Made by a program: the position numbers and the translations under genes. A stretch of DNA of 64,000 nucleotides from AV40 sp038230255 (lineage in GTDB: Bacteria; Verrucomicrobiota; Verrucomicrobiia; Chthoniobacterales; UBA10450). Below are positions 1 to 9,259 of the stretch, one piece after another. Position 1 is the stretch's first letter. Every line of letters starts with the position of its first letter. The DNA lies in the NCBI GenBank assembly GCA_038230255.1, contig JBBRNP010000004.1, positions 186,001 to 250,000 on the forward strand. Reading direction: 5' to 3'. The notes under the pieces are model-generated. The model saw only the letters and a program-made list of their open reading frames with translations. It ran no database searches and was not told where the DNA came from.

Positions 1-789
1 AGAGGGCGAGCGTTGACGGAGTGAGAAGACGCCCAGCCAGAGTGCGCTGCCGGCAACGAGAATGCCAATGCCGGCGCGCGAGAAATTCACAATGATCGCG
101 GCAATAATCAGCGCGAGCGCCATGCCCCAAAGGATCCATCGTTTGCGTCCCTTGCGAAGATCGTCCTGACCGCAGGCCAGAATCATGATCGCGGTCAGGC
201 CAAAAAGATTTCCAGTTTGATTGCGATTCGGAAATGGTCCGAAGTTGCGTTCGTTGTGCCAAAAAGGAGGGCTGGTGTGCCTGAGCCAGAACAGGATACA
301 GATCGCAGCGAGAATAACGATGCCGGCCGTGAATAAACGAAGTTGGAGCCGCGCTTCGCGTAATTCGAGTTGTTGAGCGCAGACGACGTAAAGCCAGCTC
401 AAGCCGGCGATGAAACTAAACAAACAGGTCAGCGTGATCCAGGGTTGCGGACTTAGCGTCGTGGGCAGCGAAATTCGAACGTCGTTCAGATATGTTGCCC
501 GCCAGTCCGGCTGAAAAAACCAACTCGTCGGCAAAAAGGAGATAAACGACCAGATTAAAAACGCGACCAAGGCGAGATTGATCGCGAGACCGAGGGAAAA
601 ACGCGGCGGCCGCGCGAGCAAATAAATTCCGAGAAAGGCAAAGACAATTCCCTCCCCCCACTTTTGGGTGGCCCCGCCAAGAAAACAGGCGAGAACCGGC
701 ATTAAAGCAACGAAAGCGTGATTCAGCCAGCGACCTGAGGGGCCATCGTCGTGGACATGAGCTTGGCCTTCGTGTGTCGGGTTCGGCAT
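1..789 (-). CDS. O-antigen ligase/polymerase-like membrane protein (3' end outside window)
   Basis: The minus-strand frame is open from ATG at 789 to the window edge (263 codons, no stop), so the C-terminus is missing. After a charged, His-rich N-terminus (MPNPTHEGQAHVHDDG) the protein is a series of hydrophobic segments. About residues 175-190 there is FGPFPNRNQTGNLFGL, which resembles the (G)xxxNRNxxA/G motif of the Wzy_C/O-antigen ligase superfamily. These proteins act in the inner membrane, polymerising lipid-linked repeat units or transferring glycan chains to an acceptor. Its neighbour, divergent across a 150-bp gap, is the initiating sugar transferase, so a role in the same polysaccharide pathway is likely. 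A second polymerase-like protein is encoded at 9240-10694, so which is polymerase and which is ligase cannot be told from sequence. Confidence 0.75.
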   Translation of the reverse strand, partial: MPNPTHEGQAHVHDDGPSGRWLNHAFVALMPVLACFLGGATQKWGEGIVFAFLGIYLLARPPRFSLGLAINLALVAFLIWSFISFLPTSWFFQPDWRATYLNDVRISLPTTLSPQPWITLTCLFSFIAGLSWLYVVCAQQLELREARLQLRLFTAGIVILAAICILFWLRHTSPPFWHNERNFGPFPNRNQTGNLFGLTAIMILACGQDDLRKGRKRWILWGMALALIIAAIIVNFSRAGIGILVAGSALWLGVFSLRQRSPS

Positions 790-939
790 TACCTGTGCAA
801 AACTATGGTATGGGAATCGCTTTTACTCTTCCAGCCAAGCGGCCCCTGTATTTGAAACGTCATGCGCCCGGGAACCTTATCACGAGTTGAAGCTGTGCGG
901 CCATCGCGTACTCTCATGATCAGCCCAGCAAAATAGAAC

Positions 940-2331
940 ATGGTCACGCAACGGACGGAAGGACTTTACCGCGTCTTCCTGTTTTGCCAGATCATCATCG
1001 TCGCCGCAATTTTCTGGATCGGCGTCTGGATCATGGTGACGTTCTATTCGGCCGGCGGCTCGCTGACCTGGGGCCGCTACGGCATTTACTGCGGGATGCT
1101 CGTGTTGGGATTGACTCTGGAAACACTGAGTCGTTCTAAAAACTTTTTTCTCCAAAACGAACTCCTTCGCCCGCATCGGCTCAGTCTTCGGCAAACCGCA
1201 GCCAGCATCGGACTGCTTGTCCTCTACCTCGTCGCCGCCAAGGACGCGTTTATTTCGCGCGTATTTTTGTTCAATTTCGTGCCGTGGCTCTACATCGCCC
1301 TCCTCTTCTCCCACTACTATCTTCCGGCGCTTTTATCCTGGGGAATCTTTCGCCGCGAAGACAAGACGGTTCTGGTGGGCTCGAGCCAACGCGCGACACA
1401 ACTGGGCGAGTGGCTGCAGCGCAAAGCCGAGATTGGTTTGCGCACCGTTGGTTTGATTTCCGACGACGATAAGATCGATAACCCGGGAGTTCCATTGCTC
1501 GGCCGGCCCCAACAACTCGAACAGATCATTCACGATCATGGCATCACTCAAGTCATTCTCCTCGAATTCCCGCTCTTTTCCGAAGCGAACCAAAACGTGA
1601 TTCAGATTTGCGATCAGCTTGGCATCCGTCTTCTCATTCTGAGCGATCTGGAGGAACGACTGCATCATTCCGTGACGCACTTCGAAGACGGCGGGTTTCG
1701 TTTCATTGGCCTGCGCGAAGAACCGCTGGAAAATCCATTGAACCGGTTTTTAAAACGCGCGATCGACATCGTGATCGCGTTTCCGGTCATGCTCGTTGTT
1801 TTCCCGATCCTGGCGGCGATCGTTTTCATCGCCCAGCGATTGCAGTCGCCCGGTCCGCTTTTTCATGCGCAGAACCGCGCCGGAATGCAAAATCGACAGT
1901 TCAAGATTTACAAATTCCGCACGATGCATTCCGGCAATGGCGAACTCTCGCGTCAGGCCAGCGAGACAGACGAGCGCATCTATCCGATCGGGAAATGGTT
2001 TCGCAAATTGAGCGTCGATGAAGTGCCGCAGTTTTGGAACGTGCTTCGTGGCGACATGAGCATCGTCGGGCCGCGGCCACACTTAATCGAACACAACCAG
2101 CAGTTTTCGAAGTTTATGGGCAACTATCATGTGCGCGCGTTTGTGAAACCGGGGATTACCGGCTTGGCGCAGGTGCGCGGGTTTCGCGGCGAAGCCCGCA
2201 ATAATGCCGACATCGAAAACCGCGTCGCCTGCGACATCGAATATCTCGAAAACTGGAATCTCTCTCTGGAGTGCGGGATCATTCTGCGCACGTTCGCGCA
2301 ACTGTTTCGGCCGCCGCGCAGCGCTTACTGA
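940..2331 (+). CDS. Polyprenyl-phosphate sugar phosphotransferase (WbaP/WcaJ-type initiating enzyme)
   Basis: This 463-residue protein should start glycan assembly by moving a sugar-1-phosphate from a nucleotide sugar onto undecaprenyl phosphate at the inner membrane. The N-terminal ~130 residues are hydrophobic helices. Residues ~140-240 form a CoA_binding_3-like Rossmann region (KTVLVGSSQRATQLGEW). The C-terminal ~190 residues are a bacterial sugar transferase domain with a re-entrant helix (FPVMLVVFPILAAIVF), QNRAGMQNRQFKIYKFRTM, LSVDEVPQFWNVLRGDMS, VGPRPH and KPGITGLAQVRGFRG. Length and domain order match the PNPT family with full-length WbaP architecture. It is the only plus-strand gene of the polysaccharide locus and its end overlaps the end of the convergent GT2 gene by 7 bp. 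No clear Shine-Dalgarno precedes the ATG. Which sugar it uses is unknown. Confidence 0.93.
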   Translation: MVTQRTEGLYRVFLFCQIIIVAAIFWIGVWIMVTFYSAGGSLTWGRYGIYCGMLVLGLTLETLSRSKNFFLQNELLRPHRLSLRQTAASIGLLVLYLVAAKDAFISRVFLFNFVPWLYIALLFSHYYLPALLSWGIFRREDKTVLVGSSQRATQLGEWLQRKAEIGLRTVGLISDDDKIDNPGVPLLGRPQQLEQIIHDHGITQVILLEFPLFSEANQNVIQICDQLGIRLLILSDLEERLHHSVTHFEDGGFRFIGLREEPLENPLNRFLKRAIDIVIAFPVMLVVFPILAAIVFIAQRLQSPGPLFHAQNRAGMQNRQFKIYKFRTMHSGNGELSRQASETDERIYPIGKWFRKLSVDEVPQFWNVLRGDMSIVGPRPHLIEHNQQFSKFMGNYHVRAFVKPGITGLAQVRGFRGEARNNADIENRVACDIEYLENWNLSLECGIILRTFAQLFRPPRSAY

Positions 2332-3143
2332 TTGGCTCGCAGTTCGCGCATTTTCGCGCGAATCAGATATTCGTACCAGCCCATGCTGGCGCAATAGGCG
2401 AATCCCTCGCGGCCTTCAAAAACGCCGCCTTTGAAAATATACATGTGCAGAAATCGCAGGAGCGGCCAGCCGGGCATGCGACTCAGAATCGGTTTGAGCG
2501 CGCGGTTTCGGTGCGAAGGATCTTTGGAAAACAATTCGCGCCATGACGCGGAACGCGATAATCGATCGGCGGCTTCTTCAATGGAATATTGAGTGTGCTT
2601 CGCCCACCACGCTTCCCAACCTTTGCTTAGCGCATAGTGCAAATACGGTTCGCGGACGTAGCCCAGCTCGCCTTCAACTCTTCCCTCCTTTTGGCCGTGG
2701 CCGCTGTCGATGAAGTCAGCCCGCCCGCGGCGCACGATCCGAAGCTGCCATTTTGGAAATGAATCACTTCGGCGCAGCCAGCGCCGGCCGAGCATCATTT
2801 TCCAGCAACAATAAAAACCTGCAACAGTATCTACCGCGTTTTGAACTTCATTTGCAACGGCCTGGCGAAACTCCGGCGTAGCAACCTCGTCGGCATCGAG
2901 AAACAACACCCATTCGCTTTTCACATCACAATTTTCCAGCGCCCAATTTCGTTGCTGGCCAAAGGATTGGAACGACTGCTCGTAAATGCGGGCACCGGCC
3001 TGCTTCGCGATCTCTTGCGTGCCGTCGTCGCTATTGGAATCGACCACCACAACTCCGCCGAAGCCGGCCACAGATTCCAAACAACGAGGGAGATTATCGG
3101 CCTCGTTATACGTCAGAACGATGATGGTGAGTGACTCCGGCAT
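2325..3143 (-). CDS. Family 2 glycosyltransferase (WaaE/KdtX-like)
   Basis: A 272-residue GT-A glycosyltransferase. The N-terminus MPESLTIIVLTYNEADNL is the classic GT2 nucleotide-binding strand, followed by VVVDSNSDDGT (sugar-nucleotide Asp) and the metal-binding LFLDADE (DxD). The C-terminal part (YLHYALSKGWEAWWAKHTQYS, then a hydrophobic FLHMYIFKGGVF) is typical of the lipopolysaccharide-core beta-glucosyltransferase WaaE/KdtX subgroup. It probably adds a sugar to a lipid-linked or core acceptor on the cytoplasmic face. It is the last gene of the minus-strand chain, starting 9 bp after the upstream membrane protein ends. The subgroup is a family-level guess; the donor and acceptor cannot be inferred. 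Confidence 0.9.
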   Translation of the reverse strand: MPESLTIIVLTYNEADNLPRCLESVAGFGGVVVVDSNSDDGTQEIAKQAGARIYEQSFQSFGQQRNWALENCDVKSEWVLFLDADEVATPEFRQAVANEVQNAVDTVAGFYCCWKMMLGRRWLRRSDSFPKWQLRIVRRGRADFIDSGHGQKEGRVEGELGYVREPYLHYALSKGWEAWWAKHTQYSIEEAADRLSRSASWRELFSKDPSHRNRALKPILSRMPGWPLLRFLHMYIFKGGVFEGREGFAYCASMGWYEYLIRAKMRELRANQ

Positions 3144-3152
3144 AGCGGGGGA

Positions 3153-4637
3153 TCAATCGATCCGAAACAAATTAAAAGGGATGCCACTGACATCCGCCGT
3201 AGCTGACGAAACACCAGAGCGAACGTCGTAGCGGGCAAACAAAGTCCGATAGAGTTTCGCGTCCATTTTCATGGCATAACCTTTTCGCTGCCATTCGGCC
3301 AACAACGCATTTTCATAGGCAGCCTCGGGTGGCAAAAAAATGCAGTGATCCCCACTCGAAAGAAAGGCCGGAAGATCCTTTTTAATTTCGCCGTGGAGAT
3401 CTTTTTCATGCAACGGCAAGTTGGCGCGCTCGACATGGTATTCAAAGTCCCAGGGCCACGCGTTGCCAATGATCACCGCCGGACGGTTTTCACACTGATC
3501 GAAAAGTTTCCGGAGGTAGTTCAATCGGTAATACGGCTTTTGGTGGACAGCTTGGAAATAACTTCCCGGCACGAAAAACGGACGCACGAGTTGTCGATCT
3601 TTGAAGATGTCGAGGTTCGCGACTGCTCCGAGCAAAGTAAAAACCGCCAGCGCCAGAACCAGCGCCAACGATCGATTCGCGGCCAGCAATAGGAGAAACG
3701 GGAGGACCACAAGCAAATGCGCGGCTTTCGATGGATGCAGAAAGAAGACAGCGAAAAAGATAACGGAAACGACACACGAGATTGTGAAAATAAAATTTCG
3801 CGATTTAATTTGCCGCGGCCAGTCACGCAACGCGGTGATTAGCGTCCAGCAAAGCAACAGAAATACCGGAGGCGTGAAAGCCTGGACAATTATCCGGTAG
3901 ACGCCGCCGAGGATTGATTCCCGCAAATTCATGCCGGCGGTGTAAGGCGCGCGAATACCAATGAGTAAAATCGGCAGCCAAACGATGGCGACCGCGATCC
4001 CGGTTAACGCAACGCTGATTAGCGCATATTTCCAGCCGAGTTCCGGGTTAAACAGGCAATAAATCGGAAACAAGATTGCCGCGAAAACAAGCTCCGGCCG
4101 GCAACCGGTCGCAAGCGCGAAAGAGAAGATCGACAATGAGAAGCGGCCAAAGTTCGGCCGTACCGCTGAGACAACCAGAAGCCGCACTGCGACGAGCAAA
4201 AAGAGAAGGCCGAAATCGAATTCTTCGCCATCGACTGCGTTAAAAAAGAATTGCACCGAAAAGGCCAGACAGATGGTGGCTAAAAGAGCGCGCACCCGTG
4301 TCGTGCCGACGCGATAGAGCAGATTGTAAAAAACGATCAGCGTCGCGAGCGCAGCGATGGCCTGGCAAACGAGAAAAGATTTGTCGCCAAACTCGATGCC
4401 GAAACCTTTCTGCAAAATCCATCCGACGGCTCCAAAAAGATAAAACTCGGTCGTGGGATGTCCGGGAGGCCGCGAAACCTCGAGCTGGCCACCGTTCAAC
4501 AGCGCTTGAGTCACGCGTACAATTCCGTGGCCGTCGCCGCTGGCCAGACCGTGGTTGAATTGAAGCGTCAGAATTGCGCCGTAAAAAAGAAGAAGAACGA
4601 CGAAAGCCCCGTGACGAGACAGGGCGGAAAAATTCAT
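3153..4637 (-). CDS. Polytopic GT-C-type membrane protein, putative lipid-linked sugar glycosyltransferase
   Basis: From ATG at 4637 (MNFSALSRHGAFVVLLLFYG) the protein has 494 residues with about ten hydrophobic segments and a soluble C-terminal ~150 residues. Near the N-terminus a loop with GLASGDGHGIVRV sits where GT39/ArnT-like GT-C enzymes keep an acidic catalytic loop, so a polyprenyl-phosphate-sugar-dependent transferase is the most likely class. A longer reading frame extends to 4721, but the ATG at 4637 overlaps the upstream stop as ATGA, the coupling used throughout this operon, and the extra 28 residues are charged and would precede the first membrane helix. The periplasmic C-terminal part (YYRLNYLRKLFDQCENRPA) is not recognised. 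Function is inferred from topology and context. Confidence 0.68.
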   Translation of the reverse strand: MNFSALSRHGAFVVLLLFYGAILTLQFNHGLASGDGHGIVRVTQALLNGGQLEVSRPPGHPTTEFYLFGAVGWILQKGFGIEFGDKSFLVCQAIAALATLIVFYNLLYRVGTTRVRALLATICLAFSVQFFFNAVDGEEFDFGLLFLLVAVRLLVVSAVRPNFGRFSLSIFSFALATGCRPELVFAAILFPIYCLFNPELGWKYALISVALTGIAVAIVWLPILLIGIRAPYTAGMNLRESILGGVYRIIVQAFTPPVFLLLCWTLITALRDWPRQIKSRNFIFTISCVVSVIFFAVFFLHPSKAAHLLVVLPFLLLLAANRSLALVLALAVFTLLGAVANLDIFKDRQLVRPFFVPGSYFQAVHQKPYYRLNYLRKLFDQCENRPAVIIGNAWPWDFEYHVERANLPLHEKDLHGEIKKDLPAFLSSGDHCIFLPPEAAYENALLAEWQRKGYAMKMDAKLYRTLFARYDVRSGVSSATADVSGIPFNLFRID

Positions 4638-5197
4638 GCCGATGGCCGCGATCTTATAACCCGACACGGGTTCCCGGCCGCGACTACATTTTCCGGAACA
4701 TCCTTTGTCACGACCGAGCATGCGCCAACAACACTGCGGGCTCCGATTGTGATTCCTGGCAAAACAAACGCGCGAGCGCCGATGAACGCGTCTTCGCCGA
4801 TCGTGATCTTAGCGGCGAGCAGCGGCATCTCCGGCCGATCGAAATCGTGGGTGCCAGCGCTGAGATAAACTTCCTGGGCGATCGTGGCGCGGGCGCCGAT
4901 TTCGATTTCGCCTAACGAATAAGCATTTGCGCGATCGCCGAGGCAGGCGCGATCGTGCAGCGTTAAATTCCACGGAATGGCAATGCGCGCCCGCTGATGC
5001 ACAAACGGTGTGCCGTCAATCCTGGCGTCGAAAACGCGGAGCCAAAACAGTCGCCATTGATTGAGCGGTTTCGGCGTCCAGACGCAAAAGAGCGTCCAGC
5101 AAAATTCCCAGAGCACACGCAGGAAGCGCTGACTCATCGGCCACGGCGAATCGTAAGCGGATTTCTGTTCCGGATTAACGATTTGGATGTCGGACAT
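4634..5197 (-). CDS. WcaF-like hexapeptide acetyltransferase
   Basis: A 187-residue left-handed beta-helix acyltransferase of the colanic-acid WcaF type. The N-terminal helical part (SPWPMSQRFLRVLWEFCW, KPLNQWRLFWLR) is characteristic of that subgroup. The hexapeptide region follows (GEIEIGARATIAQEVYLS, AGTHDFD, KITIGEDAFIGARAFVLPG, ARSVVGACSVVTKDVPENV, AAGNPCRVI). The His in GTHDFD matches the usual catalytic His. It would O-acetylate a sugar of the repeat unit using acetyl-CoA in the cytoplasm. It begins 1 bp before the preceding GT4 gene's stop region and its TGA overlaps the next ATG, so it is translated as part of the same operon. Confidence 0.9.
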   Translation of the reverse strand: MSDIQIVNPEQKSAYDSPWPMSQRFLRVLWEFCWTLFCVWTPKPLNQWRLFWLRVFDARIDGTPFVHQRARIAIPWNLTLHDRACLGDRANAYSLGEIEIGARATIAQEVYLSAGTHDFDRPEMPLLAAKITIGEDAFIGARAFVLPGITIGARSVVGACSVVTKDVPENVVAAGNPCRVIRSRPSA

Positions 5198-5198
5198 G

Positions 5199-6320
5199 TT
5201 AATTGCGAATCACAGAATCAAAATCCTTCAAAAACTGTTCGGCCACGCGCCCGGTTGAGTACTCGGCGGATTTCTCATAACCCGCCGCGGCCACGCGCGC
5301 CAGCAGTGTTTCGTCAGAAATAACGTTGTCGATCTTATCGCGCAGCGTTTCAGCGATTGGCTGGTGGCGGCGATCGAAAATGAAGCCGGTTTCACCGTCG
5401 CGAATGAAATCGCGGAAACACTCGATATTTGAAACCAGCACGCCGCAACCATGCGCCATCGCTTCAAGCGGCGCGAGGCCAAAGGATTCGCCGCGCTCGG
5501 CTAATGAAGGATAAACGAAAAGGCGCGCGCTCCGATATGTATCGGCGAGCTTTGTCGAATCAAAAATCGCTCCGGAAAAACTTACTTTGCCTTTTGCGTG
5601 CTCAGCGACGTGCTGAAGCGAAGCCAGATAAGCTTCTCCTCCGCCGCCAAGTTTCGTTTCTGTTGGACCGACAATCATCAATTTCCAATCAACAAAAGCA
5701 GTCCGCGCGCCGCTCGCAAACGCATCGACCAAAACATGGACGCCCTTCTCGGGATGCACTCGCCCGACAAACAGGATGATCTTGTCGCGGTCGCCAATCG
5801 CCGGCGATGAGATCGCCGGTGTCGGCACTGGATTCGGAACGACTGAAACTTTGTCCGCGAGCCTTGGGGCTTCCGCGACGATCGCACGCGCGACCGCGTG
5901 GGACGGCGCTTGTAAACGCGCCGCTTTGCCGTAAAAACGCATTTGTCCTTTCGGATAACGCGCAACCTGAACGTAGACGCGCCCGCGTTTGGAATTGCGG
6001 AGCAAAATCGGAAGCCAGAACGTGTTCGTCACGATCACGTCCGCGCGGGGCAGGATCGACATCGTCCGGAGCGAGTAGATCAGGTCGAGGAATTTTAACC
6101 AAACGAGCGAGCGGGGCGAATCGAAACCGTCCACCCGTAAATGTTTGACTCCGTCGATCGTTTCTTCGCGCGGAAGTTCGGGCATTTTGCGCGACACCAT
6201 CACGACGTCATGGCCGCGCTTAACGAACTCGGGCGCGAGGCTGAACCAAACTTTTTCTACACCTCCGCCCATCGTCGGCGGCAAGGGAAAGAACGCGCCC
6301 AAGACAATTGTGATTTTCAT
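5199..6320 (-). CDS. GT4 family glycosyltransferase
   Basis: A 373-residue GT-B enzyme. The N-terminal domain opens with MKITIVLGAFFPLPPTMGGG, containing the Gly-rich acceptor/donor loop. The C-terminal domain has IILFVGRVHPEKGVHVLVDA, the usual GT4 strand-loop at the start of the nucleotide-sugar domain, and the E-x7-E motif ESFGLAPLE in ERGESFGLAPLEAMAHG. These mark a retaining transferase that adds one sugar to the growing lipid-linked unit. Its ATG overlaps the TGA of the upstream GT4 gene by ATGA. Donor sugar unknown. Confidence 0.93.
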   Translation of the reverse strand: MKITIVLGAFFPLPPTMGGGVEKVWFSLAPEFVKRGHDVVMVSRKMPELPREETIDGVKHLRVDGFDSPRSLVWLKFLDLIYSLRTMSILPRADVIVTNTFWLPILLRNSKRGRVYVQVARYPKGQMRFYGKAARLQAPSHAVARAIVAEAPRLADKVSVVPNPVPTPAISSPAIGDRDKIILFVGRVHPEKGVHVLVDAFASGARTAFVDWKLMIVGPTETKLGGGGEAYLASLQHVAEHAKGKVSFSGAIFDSTKLADTYRSARLFVYPSLAERGESFGLAPLEAMAHGCGVLVSNIECFRDFIRDGETGFIFDRRHQPIAETLRDKIDNVISDETLLARVAAAGYEKSAEYSTGRVAEQFLKDFDSVIRN

Positions 6321-7483
6321 TGCGCCGTTCGCGGTTCGTTCAAAATCTGCAAGAGCGAATCGACCGCGCGATCGATTTCAAAGCGCCGTTCGAAACAATT
6401 TCTCGCATTTTGTCGAATTGTTTCGCGTTGATCCGGTGCCGTGTCGATCCAGCGTTGAAGCAAACGCGTTGTTCCTTTCACATTGTCGGATTCAACATAA
6501 CCGGCCTGGTCCGCGTCAATCTCGCGCCAGATGTTTACTCGATTGGAAATTAAAACCGGAACACCGGCGGCGAGCGCTTCGGCCACCGAGATCCCGAAAT
6601 TTTCCTGGTGCGAGGGGAGAACAAAAGCATCCGCGCTGGCGAACGCACCCTGTTTCATCACGCCCTGAAGCATTCCGGTAAAAATAACTCGGCTTGTTAA
6701 GTTCAAACGCTCGACTTGTCGGCGCAGATCTTTTTCCCAGCAGATCTGATCCGGCCCGGCCATGATCAGCGAAATGGGATCGTCTGATCGAACCCGCGCA
6801 AACGCTTCCAGCAAAATGTCGCAGCCTTTTTTTGGGTGCAGTCGTCCGAGAAAAAGAAGATTCCGAGTATTTTGCAGTTGCGGATAGCGCGAGAGGAATT
6901 CCGATTTCGCGTTCGGCAAAATTGGCGGCGCTTCAACGCCGAGCGGTGAAACTTTTTCGCGAGCTCGATAAAGCCAGAACGATTTGCGCGCGAGCAAGCG
7001 CTCCTCTTCCGATGTGAAGATCACTGCCGCTGCATCTCGCAAGACGCGATACTCGGCCCAAGGCCAGTAGAGCCATTTTTTGAGATGTTTGAGCGGGAAC
7101 GTCTCTCTAAACCACGGATCGAGCATGCCGTGCGGAAATATGTAATAAGGAATCGAGGAGCCGGCGTAACGTCGCCAGGCTGCGAAACTCAGGTATTGCC
7201 ACATGCCGTTGACGATCACGCGATCGTATTTGCCGCCATGTTGTCGAAGCCACGGCAGAAGAGCGCGCGAATAGCGGTAACTCGTCAGGCCGGAACCGAG
7301 CGCGTGCACATTTAGAGCGACACCTTCGATCCACGAGGCGAATGGTTCGTCCAGCACCACGATGTCGATCTTATGCCCGTGACGCGCGAGTGCGCGGCTG
7401 AGCGCGAGAACTGACGTCGCCACACCGCCAACGCTCGGGTCGAGCGTATGGACCATTTGCAAAATCTTCAGCGGGCTAGACAA
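6317..7483 (-). CDS. GT4 family glycosyltransferase, probable TTG start
   Basis: A GT-B glycosyltransferase with KILQMVHTLDPSVGGV at the N-terminus, NLLFLGRLHPKKGCDILLEA at the start of the second domain and the E-x7-E motif ENFGISVAE. An in-frame ATG at 7555 would give 412 residues, but the first two dozen (Arg/Ser-rich) do not belong to the fold and would overlap the upstream acyltransferase by 80 bp. A TTG at 7483 has a GGAAGG Shine-Dalgarno about 5 nt upstream, leaves an 8-nt overlap (TTGTCTAG) and places the first beta-strand near the N-terminus, giving 388 residues. I prefer it; the start is inference. It adds one sugar of the repeat unit. Confidence 0.87.
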   Translation of the reverse strand: MSSPLKILQMVHTLDPSVGGVATSVLALSRALARHGHKIDIVVLDEPFASWIEGVALNVHALGSGLTSYRYSRALLPWLRQHGGKYDRVIVNGMWQYLSFAAWRRYAGSSIPYYIFPHGMLDPWFRETFPLKHLKKWLYWPWAEYRVLRDAAAVIFTSEEERLLARKSFWLYRAREKVSPLGVEAPPILPNAKSEFLSRYPQLQNTRNLLFLGRLHPKKGCDILLEAFARVRSDDPISLIMAGPDQICWEKDLRRQVERLNLTSRVIFTGMLQGVMKQGAFASADAFVLPSHQENFGISVAEALAAGVPVLISNRVNIWREIDADQAGYVESDNVKGTTRLLQRWIDTAPDQRETIRQNARNCFERRFEIDRAVDSLLQILNEPRTAQ

Positions 7484-8141
7484 CGAAACCTTCCGTCCGC
7501 TGAAAATATTTGTGATCGGGCGAGAGTCGTTCAATCGGGCGCGCCGGCACGCCACCGTAAAGCTGATACGATTCGGTAAAGGCCTTGTTCACGAGAGATT
7601 TGGCGCCGACCACACAAAAATCCGGCAGGACGCTGCCACCGAGCAGAACGCAATTGGTCCCGACGAAACAGTAATCGCCGATCCGCACCGGCAACGAAGT
7701 CTGACGGCATTTTTCGATGTTCAGACTGTGGGTCATGATTTGAGAGGAGAGTCCCGCAAAGGTACTGAATTTCCCAATCGTAACAGAGTTGGTGCAGTCG
7801 ATGAAATGCCGGTGGGTTATGGCCGAGTGCTCGCCCACGATCAATTGCGGTTTACGATCGGTCTCTTCGGCGAAATGCCGCGATGGTCCGAGTGGGAAAC
7901 CAGTGATCCAGTTGCCGCGACCGATCATCGAATGCGCCTTGAGATGTAACAGATCGAGACCCTTGCAGAGAGTAAGGTGATCGATCCGGCTCCCCTCCTC
8001 CATGATCAACCGGGTCGGATTGATCCAGGACAAACCGATGCGGCAACTTGGATGGATTTGGTAGCCGAACTGTTTTTCCAAAAAAGAACGCCGCAACGGC
8101 CACGGCAAGGCAAAGCTCAAGAACATGAGAATCTTTTTCAC
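7476..8141 (-). CDS. Hexapeptide-repeat acyltransferase, GTG start
   Basis: A left-handed beta-helix acyltransferase of about 221 residues. Hexapeptide turns are visible in QLIVGEHSAITHRHFID, NSVTIGKFSTFAGLSSQI, VRIGDYCFVGTNCVLLGGS and VLPDFCVVGAKSLVNKAF, ending in LYGGVPARPIERL. The fold is shared by O-acetyltransferases and serine acetyltransferases; position inside a glycosyltransferase operon suggests sugar O-acylation. The frame is open up to an ATG at 8237, but the GTG at 8141 (VKKILMFLS) forms a GTGA overlap with the upstream stop, the same coupling as its neighbours, so the shorter form is chosen. It is clearly different from the WcaF-like enzyme at 4634-5197, so the repeat unit may carry two acyl groups. 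Confidence 0.85.
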   Translation of the reverse strand: MKKILMFLSFALPWPLRRSFLEKQFGYQIHPSCRIGLSWINPTRLIMEEGSRIDHLTLCKGLDLLHLKAHSMIGRGNWITGFPLGPSRHFAEETDRKPQLIVGEHSAITHRHFIDCTNSVTIGKFSTFAGLSSQIMTHSLNIEKCRQTSLPVRIGDYCFVGTNCVLLGGSVLPDFCVVGAKSLVNKAFTESYQLYGGVPARPIERLSPDHKYFQRTEGFVV

Positions 8142-9259
8142 AACTGCGCTCCCATGCTGCGGTAGATCTCGACGTAACGAGAAATCATTTTTGCGGTGGA
8201 GAATCGTTCGGCGTTTCGTAAACTTTTCGCGCTCCAAACTGCCCGCTCGGCCGGATCTTTCAGTCGCAAAATGTCGGCAGCGAAACTCCCCTCGTTATTG
8301 ACGTCGTGAAAAAGTCCGGCGTCGCCGGCGGCTTCCGGAAGCGGCCCGAGATTGCTGCAGACAACCGGACAACCACAGGCCTGCGCTTCAATAACCGGCC
8401 AACCGAAACCTTCCGAATGCGACGGATACAGAAGCGCCACCGCACAATTGTAAAGCGCCTCGAGCAATGCGCTGGATGGATCTTTGATTTGAACGACGCG
8501 GTCGGAGACGCCGAGCTCCTTTGCCAGCGAAAGTAAGTCCGGATCCAAAGCGTCGCCCGCAAAAACAAGACGCCCATTCCATTGGTCCTTGGTTCGCGCG
8601 AAGATTCGAAGGATTCCGTCGCGATTTTTGCGCGGCAAATTCGAACCGACATGAAGTATGTAGGGCGATGCGAGATCAGGAATCTGTTTCAACCGAGCCA
8701 GCGCTTCGGGTTGGGTGAGTTTCCGATAGGCGTAATTCAAACCGAGATTTACGACTTCCAGTTTTGGGGACGCGCCATCCCGGGAAACGAGACGTTCAGC
8801 ATCATCGCGGGTCGCTCGCGATACACAGGCAACGACGTCGCTGCCACGCAGGCCGCGCAGGATCCAGCGCTGCAAAAGCTTTCCGGTGAATGAGACCGGA
8901 CAATGCGTTTTTTCCCCCAGGGCGCTGCGCACCGCGATCAGATCGTGACAGGTCACGACGACTGGAAACTTTTTCAATCGCGAGCTGTACATCGCATTCG
9001 AGTGATCACAAATATGGACAACGGAAGGACGATGAGCGAGCCGGGTCTGCAGTTTTCGCGGAAATAAAATGAACTTGTCGATGTAGGCGAGCCATTTGCC
9101 GAGGAAATTCTCCGATCCGAAAAGCTTTCCCAAAATAGGACTAGGCATTGCGATTTCAGCCGACAGTCCCGCAGCGGTCAGCCCTTGCAGCATCATATTA
9201 GTGAAGCGCTGCATGCTTTGTTGCCGATCGAGCGGGTAATTACCGATCAGCAGAACCAT
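8138..9259 (-). CDS. GT4 family glycosyltransferase
   Basis: A 373-residue GT-B enzyme from ATG 9259 (MVLLIGNYPLDRQQSM). A longer frame to 9400 would place 47 non-homologous residues inside the upstream membrane-protein gene, so it is rejected; the chosen start overlaps that gene by 20 bp. Conserved parts are YILHVGSNLPRKNRDGILR at the second-domain start and the E-x7-E motif EGFGWPVIE in HSEGFGWPVIEAQACGCP. The arrangement HVGSNLPRKN with EGFGWPV is typical of the mannosyltransferase-like GT4 subgroup, but donor specificity cannot be read from this. Its TGA overlaps the GTG of the acyltransferase. Confidence 0.92.
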   Translation of the reverse strand: MVLLIGNYPLDRQQSMQRFTNMMLQGLTAAGLSAEIAMPSPILGKLFGSENFLGKWLAYIDKFILFPRKLQTRLAHRPSVVHICDHSNAMYSSRLKKFPVVVTCHDLIAVRSALGEKTHCPVSFTGKLLQRWILRGLRGSDVVACVSRATRDDAERLVSRDGASPKLEVVNLGLNYAYRKLTQPEALARLKQIPDLASPYILHVGSNLPRKNRDGILRIFARTKDQWNGRLVFAGDALDPDLLSLAKELGVSDRVVQIKDPSSALLEALYNCAVALLYPSHSEGFGWPVIEAQACGCPVVCSNLGPLPEAAGDAGLFHDVNNEGSFAADILRLKDPAERAVWSAKSLRNAERFSTAKMISRYVEIYRSMGAQL